Assembly (NCBI GenBank): GCA_963739235.1
Contig: CAVTZY010000027.1
Span: forward strand, 186,001-250,000
DNA from: JAFNAG01 sp963739235
Lineage (GTDB): Bacteria; Acidobacteriota; UBA6911
Direction: 5' to 3'
Length of the DNA stretch: 64,000 nucleotides
Part shown: piece after piece, positions 29,017-36,695 of the stretch
Layout: each line of letters begins with the position of its first letter
Numbering within the stretch: the stretch's first letter is position 1
The notes under the pieces: generated by a model
What the model saw: only the letters and a program-made list of their open reading frames with translations
The model's database searches: none
Told to the model about the DNA's origin: nothing
Made by a program: the position numbers and the translations under genes

Positions 29017-29553
29017 CGAGTTTTGGTCTCCAAAAAAAGCTCAACTTCCGGGAACGCATTCGCGTATTGTTTGGCTCGATCGATCGGAAGTCGAATGGAG
29101 ACAAGTGGCTACGCGAGAATCACGCCTTATTGTCCATCGCGGAACCCGGATAGTCAAGGCAACGGGGAAGGAAAGTACTGAGTGCTCAGCACTGGGTCAA
29201 TCTCTCAGCACAAATCCCACCCAGTACTCAGCATGGCGCAGCATCGCCGGGACTCAAAGCTTCAACGCAAAGTGCACAGAAACCGCAGAGTACTTCTTAC
29301 GGATGACTTTTCTATGCGGTTTCTGCGCCCTCTGTTTCGAACATAACTCGACCAGAAACTGCAAAAGCAGCCCGAATGATACTGACTTTTGCCGGCTCAA
29401 GAGCTCGTGCCCATTCGTGGCTGCCTTATAAACGCTATTAATCTTCATGCGCCTGGGTGCGCCCTCGCGGTGCATGGGAGACTGCTTTGATCTGTTGCCT
29501 TCCTGCCTAAATGGCAAGGATTGTACTTTGTAGTACTTAGTACTCAGTACTTG
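29017..29553. repeat. Repeat-rich gap between ppiC and tpx (families B, C, D)
   Basis: No gene. It holds, in order, family D words (29172-29237), a family B hairpin with AAACCGCAGA and GCGGTTTCTGCG (29261-29335), an inverted copy of module C (29356-29485) and another family D word (TAGTACTTAGTACTCAG, about 29530). All lie behind the tpx stop. Confidence 0.75.
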
Positions 29554-30072
29554 TTAGAGGAGGGTTCTGATTGCAGCCAGGGCGCGTTCGTAGTCGGGAT
29601 GGCTTGCGATTTCGGGCACATACTCCACGTAGCGGACTGTGTCCTTGTCATCTACGATGAAAATGGCGCGGCTGGACAGGTGGAGTTCCTTAATGAGCGT
29701 GCCGAAAGCCTGGCTGAAGGAACGGTCAAAATAATCGGAGACGACTTTGATTTTGTCGATGCCTGCTGCAGCACACCAGCGCTTCTGTGCAAAGGGGAGA
29801 TCCATGCTGATGGTGACGATTTCAACTTTGTCCCCCAGCTTGGCTGCCTCCACATTGAACCGGCGCGTTTCGGCATCGCACACCGGGGTATCCAGCGAAG
29901 GGACCGCGCTGAACAGTCGGATCTTGCCCTTCGTATCCGCGAGGGCAAACGGCTTTAGATCCAGCGTGCGCGCCGTAAAAGCCGGGGCTTTGTCCCCAAC
30001 CCGTAATTCCGGCCCGATCAGAGTGAGCGGATTTCCTTGAAATGTCGTTGCCTTCGGTCTTTCCATAGTCAT
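29554..30072 (-). CDS. tpx: Thiol peroxidase
   Basis: 172 aa; AGGAGG sits 5 bases before the ATG. It is a 2-Cys atypical peroxiredoxin of the Tpx class: peroxidatic Cys65 in SLDTPVCDAETRRF and resolving Cys100 in KRWCAAAG, a spacing of 35 residues close to that of E. coli Tpx. It reduces hydrogen and lipid peroxides in the cytoplasm or periplasm using thioredoxin. There is no signal peptide, so a cytoplasmic site is likely. In a segment rich in oxygen-labile radical-SAM enzymes a peroxidase is a sensible neighbour, though no operon link is evident. Confidence 0.95.
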   Translation of the reverse strand: MTMERPKATTFQGNPLTLIGPELRVGDKAPAFTARTLDLKPFALADTKGKIRLFSAVPSLDTPVCDAETRRFNVEAAKLGDKVEIVTISMDLPFAQKRWCAAAGIDKIKVVSDYFDRSFSQAFGTLIKELHLSSRAIFIVDDKDTVRYVEYVPEIASHPDYERALAAIRTLL

Positions 30073-30214
30073 ACAAACCTCCTATCAGGTTAAATCCTCG
30101 AAAAAGCGGAGGATCATTAGTGCATGCCACCCGTAGAGTCAAAAGGCTTGCCCGTTGACTCCCCGGGTAGGATCAGGTGCTAAAGCGCCCTCTCTTTGCC
30201 GTATCGCTTCTCAA

Positions 30215-31840
30215 TTACAACATAAAGGGATAGGCAAAATTGTAAGGTGGAACAAATGTCTCTTTGATGGTCCTAGGGCTTATCCAGCGCAGCAGGTTCA
30301 GATGCCCGCCTGCTTTGTCATTGGTGCCCGAGCCACGAGCGCCACCGAATGGCTGCAAGCCGACCATCGCCCCGGTGGGTTTGTCGTTGAGATAAAAATT
30401 GCCGGCAGCGTAGCGCAAAGCCCGGCAAGCGTTGACAAAAACGTATCGGTCATTCGTGAAAATTGCGCCGGTCAGAGCATACGGGGAAGTCTCATCGCAG
30501 AGCCTCAACGTCTCTTCAAACTGATCGTCTTCGTACACAAATATTGTCAGCACGGGACCGAAAATTTCTTCCACCATGCTCCGACTCTTGGGATCCTTGG
30601 TAACAATGATCGTGGGTTCGATGAAGTATCCCGTCTGGTCATTTCCCTTGCCGCCGCAGAGGATTTCGCAGTCGGGATTGGCCTTGGCTTCGCTGATATA
30701 GCCCATGATCCGGGTATATGCGGTTTTATCGATGACGGCATTCATGAAATTCTTGAAATCGCAGACATCTCCGATCTTGATTTCCGCAACCATCTCCTGG
30801 AGCAGTTGACGCACCTGTTTCCAAAGGGATCGCGGGATGTACGCCCGGGATGCCGCCGAGCATTTCTGTCCCTGGTACTCAAAGGCGCCGCGAATCAGAG
30901 CGGTAGCCAAGGGGTGGGGATTCGCGGAGGCATGAGCGAAAACGAAGTCCTTCCCTCCCGTTTCCCCGACGAGCCGAGGGTAGGAGCGGTAGTTTTCCAG
31001 ATTGGCCGCAACTTGTTTCCACAGCGAATTGAAGGTCGCGTTGGAACCCGTGAGATGGATGCCGGCCAGGTTTTGATCAGGGATGACGGTCTTGCTCATC
31101 TGCGGTCCGTTTCCGGGCAGGAAGTTGATCACGCCGTCAGGGACGCCTGCCTCCTGGAATATCTTCATCAGGACATAGTTGGAATACAAGGATGTGGTGG
31201 CCGGTTTCCAGACGGTGGTGTTTCCCATCAGGATCACCGACATGTTCAGGTTGGAGCCGATGGCAGTGAAGTTGAACGGGCTTACCACATATACAAATCC
31301 TTCCAGGGGCCGATATTCCATGCGGTTCAGCTGCGAGAATCCCGAGCGAGGCTGATTCGCATAAATTTCGGATGCAAAATATGCGTTGTAGCGCAAATAA
31401 TCGATTGTCTCGCAGGCAGCATCGATTTCGGTCTGGTGGACACTCTTGCTTTGTCCCAGCATCGTGGCGGCATTGAGCGTGAAACGATATTTCCTGGCCA
31501 TCAGCGCCGCGGCTTTCAAGGTAATGGAGGCGCGTTCCACCCAGGAAAGATTCATCCATTCGTGCTTGGCGGCAAGCGCGGCCGCGATAGCGGCGGCGGC
31601 CTCTTTTTCCCCAGCCATGTGGTACGTCCCCAGGGTGTGCCTGTGATCGTGCGGCATCGGAACCGGCTCAATCTTACCCGTCCGCACTTCCTTGCCGTTG
31701 ATGATCAGGGGGATTTCGGTAAGCTCCTTTTTCAGGCGTTCCAGCTCCTTTGCAATCCCCTCCCGTTCGGGTGAATTTGGGGCGTAATTAAATTGGGGCT
31801 CGTTTTGTGGTACGTCGAAACGAAATATCGTATTGTTCAT
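30215..31840 (-). CDS. pruA: 1-pyrroline-5-carboxylate dehydrogenase
   Basis: 541 aa from ATG 31840 (AAAGG lies 6 bases upstream; the ATG at 31846 has none). The NAD-binding aldehyde dehydrogenase fold shows VSPFNFTAIG, the catalytic Glu in VGETGGKD and the catalytic Cys in YQGQKCSAASR. Length and the C-terminal FGGARGSGTNDKAG match the P5C dehydrogenase subgroup (RocA/PruA single-function type) that oxidises glutamate semialdehyde to glutamate, the second step of proline breakdown. No proline dehydrogenase is nearby. It begins 36 bases behind the preceding secreted-protein gene, so it may share that transcript. Peptidases in the window would supply proline. Confidence 0.92.
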   Translation of the reverse strand: MNNTIFRFDVPQNEPQFNYAPNSPEREGIAKELERLKKELTEIPLIINGKEVRTGKIEPVPMPHDHRHTLGTYHMAGEKEAAAAIAAALAAKHEWMNLSWVERASITLKAAALMARKYRFTLNAATMLGQSKSVHQTEIDAACETIDYLRYNAYFASEIYANQPRSGFSQLNRMEYRPLEGFVYVVSPFNFTAIGSNLNMSVILMGNTTVWKPATTSLYSNYVLMKIFQEAGVPDGVINFLPGNGPQMSKTVIPDQNLAGIHLTGSNATFNSLWKQVAANLENYRSYPRLVGETGGKDFVFAHASANPHPLATALIRGAFEYQGQKCSAASRAYIPRSLWKQVRQLLQEMVAEIKIGDVCDFKNFMNAVIDKTAYTRIMGYISEAKANPDCEILCGGKGNDQTGYFIEPTIIVTKDPKSRSMVEEIFGPVLTIFVYEDDQFEETLRLCDETSPYALTGAIFTNDRYVFVNACRALRYAAGNFYLNDKPTGAMVGLQPFGGARGSGTNDKAGGHLNLLRWISPRTIKETFVPPYNFAYPFML

Positions 31841-31876
31841 ATCCATCCTTTAATTGTCGGCGCCGACTACTCACTA

Positions 31877-32890
31877 TTATTTTGCTCTCACAATTTCGAT
31901 CTTTTCAATTGCCTTGACATTCCGGTCGACGAAAAAATCCGGAGAAGCGTACAAAACGTAGCGCCCCTCATCCCGCACGTCCTTGCGGTCGATCAGGAGA
32001 AAGTCCAGATTGTCATTCCGGTTCACAATTTCACTCAAACTGAGCGCGCACCGGTAACCATCCTTTGCTGAAACGAGTGCGATGCCGTCCCTGGAATCCT
32101 CCGCTGTCAGCTTCACTTGTGCCTGGATCACGTCTTTCAAGGTGAATCCGCGAACTTCCGAGATGCCCTTAAAACCCATTCCGTGTCCATACCCTACATC
32201 TCGGTAATTCCGCTTCTCCACAGATGCGCTGACCTCGCGGATAGTTGCAGAAATTGCACCGGATACCATCGTAAATTCTGGCGCATATATGTCCTTCGGT
32301 TTTTCGGTCGCAAACACACCGCGGAAGGATTTCACTGTGATTTTGGTCGGGTTGCTCAGGAACCGGGCATTGAGAAAATCGTTGGCACAGATCATGCGCG
32401 GCGTCTCGGGTAAGGCCCATTTCGTTACCTTGAGCCTCGACGGGTTGACCGCCTGCACACTTTTTGAAAGCAGTATCTTGAAATTATCCCGGGAGTAATA
32501 AATCTCTCCCCAACTGAAAGCGGCTTTCTCGCCTTTGTCATTTTCCACGACTGCAAACAGATCCACAGGCGGTGAAAAGCTGTTTTCTTTCACCTTCTGC
32601 ACTTTCTTGCTATTCAGAATGTCATAGAGCGTATAGCCCGCATAAAAAAACGCTCCCTTGAACTCCGGTCTGCCATTTTCGAGGGCGACCTCCTTGACCG
32701 GGCAACTGCGCAGCGCCAGCCCGCTGAGATCCACCGGGCCCGGATTCTCCACTTCACCCTCGACGGATATGCTTGTGAGGGCATAGGTCTTCAGTTCAGA
32801 ATCATCGAAGAAGCTGTTGGTGCTTTGACTGACATCTTGCGCAAAAACCGCTACTGCACCTAAGGCTAAAGTCCACAATAATCGCTTCAT
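31877..32890 (-). CDS. Secreted protein with two weak SUOX-like repeats
   Basis: 337 aa with a clear signal peptide (ends near VAVFAQDV) and CGGAG 7 bases before the ATG. Two halves each begin with a line like the molybdopterin-binding oxidoreductase (SUOX) fold: VEGEVENPGPVDLSGLAL near residue 43, and RGFTLKDVIQAQVKL with ALSLSEIVNRND near the end. The single Cys in PRMICANDFL does not clearly match the molybdenum-ligating cysteine. I can only call it a periplasmic protein of that fold type, possibly cofactor-free. It follows moaA by 102 bases and precedes pruA by 36, and the moaA link is suggestive but not proof of a molybdenum role. Confidence 0.55.
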   Translation of the reverse strand: MKRLLWTLALGAVAVFAQDVSQSTNSFFDDSELKTYALTSISVEGEVENPGPVDLSGLALRSCPVKEVALENGRPEFKGAFFYAGYTLYDILNSKKVQKVKENSFSPPVDLFAVVENDKGEKAAFSWGEIYYSRDNFKILLSKSVQAVNPSRLKVTKWALPETPRMICANDFLNARFLSNPTKITVKSFRGVFATEKPKDIYAPEFTMVSGAISATIREVSASVEKRNYRDVGYGHGMGFKGISEVRGFTLKDVIQAQVKLTAEDSRDGIALVSAKDGYRCALSLSEIVNRNDNLDFLLIDRKDVRDEGRYVLYASPDFFVDRNVKAIEKIEIVRAK

Positions 32891-32992
32891 ATTGAATCTC
32901 CGTAACTGTTGGTGCGCCGATATAGAGGTGCTGACGCTTTCGTCTATTCACGCACTTCTTGGTTCGGAACAGGCATGTCGGCCGGGCTGCAC

Positions 32993-33793
32993 TTACCCGC
33001 CGATGTTATAGAACTTGTGCGAAGTACTTTTGTCCCCGTATTCGGGCTTTTGCTCGATCGCCGCGCGCAGGGCATCGCGATAATCCATCCGGCGAATGCT
33101 AAAGGCGATGTCATTGAAAAGACAAGGCTTCAGGAGGCCATCACTCGTCAGGCGCAGCCGATTGCAGCCGGCACAATTGCCGCCGCTGCCTCCGTGGACT
33201 ACTCCATACTGACCTTTCTCGATATCCATCTCGTAGATAAACCTTGCGATCAAGCCCTGTGCGTCACAATATTTTCTCACCTCGAGCGCTGCAGGCTCAT
33301 CGGGGCTCCGTTTGATTACGCAATTGATTTTGATGGGGAAGAGGCCGGATTGTTTTGCCGCTTCAATTCCTCTAAATACGTCTCCGATGTCCCCGCCTCT
33401 TGTGATGGCTCGGTATTCATATGCATTGATGGTGTCCAGGCTGATGTTCACCCGCTGCAGGCCGGCTTGTTTCAGGTCCATCGCGTAGCGCGGAAGCAGA
33501 ACGGCATTTGTGGTCATGGAAAGATCCAGAATGCCGGGTATCGAGGAGAGCATCCCGACCAGCTTCACCACTCCACGCCTTACCAGTGGTTCTCCTCCGG
33601 TCAAGCGGACCTTGTTGATCCCCAGCGCGGCGGCGCACCGGGTGAATTCGGTGATCTCTTCGAAGGAAAGCACCTCGCGGTGATCAATCAGCTGGATTCC
33701 CTCTGCAGGCATGCAATAGACGCAGCGCAGATTGCAGCGATCCGTCAGACTGATGCGAAGATAGTTAATGGGACGCTGAAACCTATCCAACAT
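32993..33793 (-). CDS. moaA: Short MoaA-like GTP 3',8-cyclase
   Basis: 266 aa from ATG 33793 (AAGGA 10 bases upstream). The radical-SAM cluster motif is C20..C24..C27 in RCNLRCVYC, followed by RLTGGEPLVR. The C-terminal cluster motif GGNCAGCNRLRLTSDG with LKPCLF and the terminal Gly-Gly (YNIGG), which MoaA needs for catalysis, are all present. It is about 60 residues shorter than usual MoaA: the region between RFIYEMDIEKG and the second cluster is nearly absent. Thus it may be a genuine MoaA (first step of molybdopterin synthesis) or a specialised paralogue. moeA genes and tungstate uptake lie 13 kb away; moaC/mogA are not in the window. Confidence 0.8.
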   Translation of the reverse strand: MLDRFQRPINYLRISLTDRCNLRCVYCMPAEGIQLIDHREVLSFEEITEFTRCAAALGINKVRLTGGEPLVRRGVVKLVGMLSSIPGILDLSMTTNAVLLPRYAMDLKQAGLQRVNISLDTINAYEYRAITRGGDIGDVFRGIEAAKQSGLFPIKINCVIKRSPDEPAALEVRKYCDAQGLIARFIYEMDIEKGQYGVVHGGSGGNCAGCNRLRLTSDGLLKPCLFNDIAFSIRRMDYRDALRAAIEQKPEYGDKSTSHKFYNIGG

Positions 33794-34024
33794 CGATGGC
33801 TGGTCCTTCCAGAATCGAGCTCTGCGCCGCAATCGCACAGACAGCGCCCTCTAATCGTATCCAACCCCGGCCGATGCTGCCACGTATTTTTGATCCCCGT
33901 GAGACGTTCCAGCCTGCGTATGGATAATTCCGGGGTCAGGCGATGATGATCAAGGTCTATGGCGCTGAATTCGAGTGAATCATCACCTGACGCCTGATAT
34001 AAAACGGTCCCGAGGAGATTCCTG

Positions 34025-35656
34025 GTGACCTTACATTCAGATTCTCGTTTGCGCGGGCGCCTGCTGGCCGTGTCCGTCGCGGCGTTCGGTCTCGCCGCCT
34101 TCAATGTCGTGTGGATCACGATACTTGGCGGTTACGATTTCCATGTTGGCCCGTTGCACCTGGTGGCTCAGGATCTGTTCAAGCCGCTGCTGTTTCTGAA
34201 CTTCGCCTTTTTCGCCTCACTGGCAGCGCGGGGCGGAAACGGCCTGCAAGTCGTTGCCATGCCCGCGCCTGGACGCCGGGTAGCGAGCGCCGGATTCCTC
34301 ATTGCGGCTGCGGCCATAACGGCTGCGATCTACGCCAGTTCATTCCGCATCAATCTCGAGTTTCCGGATTGGACTCATCGGATCTCGACCCATGGTCGTG
34401 ACATCCTGAGCTTCTTCACTGAGCGTCAATACGACGGCCTGTATCGCCCGCTCACGTTCATTTCGCTGTGGATCGACAATCGGATTTTCGGCGATGCGCT
34501 TTGGGCGTATCATGTGCAAAATCTGCTGCTGCATTTCGTCAATGCTGTGCTGGTGGCGCGTCTGGCCTTGCGCTGCGGACTCAGCCGGACCTGGGCGCAG
34601 TGGGCGGGAGTTTTCTTCGCGGCGCTGCCCGCGGCATTTGAAGCGGTCATCTGGCCGGGCGCAAGATTTGACCTTCTAGCTACGGCATTCACTCTGTTTG
34701 CCTTTGAGCGAGCCCTCGCAGGATCGATCGTGGCAAGCGCTGCAGCCTTTGCTTTAGGCGTTTTGTCGAAGGAAAGTGCGTATTGCTATCCGCTGGTATT
34801 GGGGGCGATCTATGTGTGGCGCGCGCGTCTGGGGATGGCCCTTGACGACCGGCGCTTCCGCTGTGTCCTGGTCACTGCGGCTGTGCTCAGCGCAGTCCTG
34901 ATCGCGATCCGTTTTGCGGTATACGGCAATTTAGGAGGATTTCTTGATCCTGTAACAGGCAAAGCCATCCAATTCGCGATCACGCCGAGGTCCTTGACCT
35001 CGCTGTTGAGCCGTGTTCCGGCTTCCCTGTATGTTGTGAACTCAACAATAGGGTTGACCCTCTGGATGCGCATAGGATTGCTCCTCTATACCGCCGCGAT
35101 CACCGCGGCAGTCATGGGGGGTGCGCATTTCGGCTCTCGCTCCGCCTTGGCGGTGCTGCCGTTTCTCGCCGCCATCCCCATGCTGAACATGATCGGATGG
35201 GTCAATCATTTTGCCCAGCAAGGGCGCTACCTGTACCTGCCTGGCGTGTGGGCCGTCATTGCGGCATGCTGGGCTATTTCGCGCGCCCAGCACGCCCGCC
35301 TGACAGCTCTGACCTTGGCCGTGAGCATGGCTGCCGCTGCCATGATCAACACCAGCGCTTACCTCCGCATGCTGGATGCGGTGGATGTCGCAACCGCTTC
35401 CGCAGCGGCCGCGTGCACAAACAGTCCCTGTTGCCGTACGCTCATACTCGAGGACGTGCCGGCTAACTTATGTGGCGCGTTTTATTTCAGATACCAGGTC
35501 TGGCGGGATCTTCAACACCTGTTGCCCGAGGTGAACATCCCGGAGCCGAACGGCTCTGGGAACCCGTCCCCCTGCACCGTGATCCTGCGTTGGGCAGCCG
35601 ATAATATATGGGCCACCCGAGGATTAAATCCGAAGGACCGCCCGCCTCCCAGGTAG
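34025..35656 (+). CDS. Polytopic membrane protein, GT-C-like
   Basis: 543 aa from a GTG start with GAGGAG 7 bases upstream. About 11-12 hydrophobic segments. LSFFTERQYDGLYRPLTFIS in the first large loop, AALPAAFEAVIWPGARFD and VLSKESAYCYPL place it with the same family as the gene at 7039 (shared KESA motif). A Cys-rich soluble tail (AACTNSPCCRTLI) ends it. The family includes predicted glycosyl or phosphoglycosyl transferases that use polyprenyl donors; no donor can be inferred here. It is divergent from moaA and starts 231 bases away from it. Confidence 0.65.
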   Translation: MTLHSDSRLRGRLLAVSVAAFGLAAFNVVWITILGGYDFHVGPLHLVAQDLFKPLLFLNFAFFASLAARGGNGLQVVAMPAPGRRVASAGFLIAAAAITAAIYASSFRINLEFPDWTHRISTHGRDILSFFTERQYDGLYRPLTFISLWIDNRIFGDALWAYHVQNLLLHFVNAVLVARLALRCGLSRTWAQWAGVFFAALPAAFEAVIWPGARFDLLATAFTLFAFERALAGSIVASAAAFALGVLSKESAYCYPLVLGAIYVWRARLGMALDDRRFRCVLVTAAVLSAVLIAIRFAVYGNLGGFLDPVTGKAIQFAITPRSLTSLLSRVPASLYVVNSTIGLTLWMRIGLLLYTAAITAAVMGGAHFGSRSALAVLPFLAAIPMLNMIGWVNHFAQQGRYLYLPGVWAVIAACWAISRAQHARLTALTLAVSMAAAAMINTSAYLRMLDAVDVATASAAAACTNSPCCRTLILEDVPANLCGAFYFRYQVWRDLQHLLPEVNIPEPNGSGNPSPCTVILRWAADNIWATRGLNPKDRPPPR

Positions 35657-35722
35657 GCAGGAATGATACCGAACAGCATTGTTTCTCTTGGGGTCGGACC
35701 CTACCACCCCACTGGGGCGCAC

Positions 35723-36160
35723 CTAAGCGATGGGACCTCTTGATCCCAGGGGTTGCTGCTCACATTGCAGGGCGGGAACAAGAGTGGCCGCTAGTCCCAT
35801 CAGGACCAGCAAGCAGGGATCTGGCCCGATCATGAATCCTGAAAGCAGCGGAGCTGCGGCCAGCGCAGCCGCCAGGCCGACCGCCAATCCCACCAGTGAG
35901 GCGGAGCCCCTGCCAAACAACCATGTGCAGAACATCCCGCGTTCCTGCGCCCAAGACCATGCGGGTCTCGATCTCGCGAGTCCGCTGCGCGACGGAAAAA
36001 GCGATCAGGCCATAGGTGCCTATGGCTGTCAGCAGCAGGCCAGGCAGGCGCATGCTGTCGGCGAGACCTCCCGCCAGACGATGGGGGGCAAATTGACCAT
36101 ATACCCTGCCAGGCGCTCCCTGGCATCATGGTCGTCGGGCGCTACGAAAAGCCCTATTGA
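35723..36160 (-). pseudogene. Remnant of a MacB/ADOP-type ABC permease
   Basis: Only the C-terminal end is left, in three frames: LFVAPDDHDARERLAGY near 36150, then LPGLLLTAIGTYGLIAFSV and QRTREIETRMVLGAG (36050-35930), then VGLAVGLAAALAAAPLLSG (35900-35860). These match the last membrane segments of FtsX-like permeases abundant in Acidobacteriota. No ATPase or start region accompanies it. At least two frame breaks and missing upstream sequence mark it as dead. Confidence 0.75.
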
Positions 36161-36695
36161 CTAAGAGGCTGGCGAGCGTAATTTTTAAAGAGTATGTCGC
36201 TCGGGTATCGTTTCAAGACCAGCTGGGGTTCAAGCGTTCTTCTATGCCTCGTTTCTTGGGGATTGCTGGCGACTGAAATCCACGGCATACTGGGACACAC
36301 GCCCAGGGAACGAACACGCGCAAGTGATTGTTTTGAATATGGCGGTGCGCCTTCCGGCTCTCAGGTTACGAGCATCAAGGGCGACAATGAAGACCCTTTT
36401 TGCAATATCTGCTTTTATTACCGGCTTCTGCGTCATACCCTAATCCCCGCGACAGCTTCCCCTGTTGACTCTTTCTTAGTTGTCCAAGCTATCACTTTCC
36501 CGCGCATTTGCCTGCTTCAAATCGACACGCCTCAGGAAGAAAACCGAGGTCCTCCCCTCTCCTGATAACAGCACGGCGACGTTAAACATCCCACATCCGG
36601 ATCAGCACAAACCAAAATCTGTGCTTCTCCGGCTATCGGGGCGCCGCATGTTGAACGAATGCGCTTCGTGTCATGCTGTGACCTCGGGAGGAAAC
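36161..36695. other. Intergenic region before the TonB receptor
   Basis: 535 bases without a supported gene. An open frame fused to the receptor begins at 36480, but its composition is unlike protein and the receptor's own ribosome site GGGAGG lies at 36686-36691. No repeat recognised. Confidence 0.5.

Noticed and set aside
30155..31774. A 539-codon plus-strand frame
   Set aside because: Antisense to pruA, whose catalytic Cys and Glu motifs are unmistakable.
36480..36695. Upstream extension of the TonB receptor
   Set aside because: No signal peptide or ribosome site there; GGGAGG and the signal peptide support 36696.
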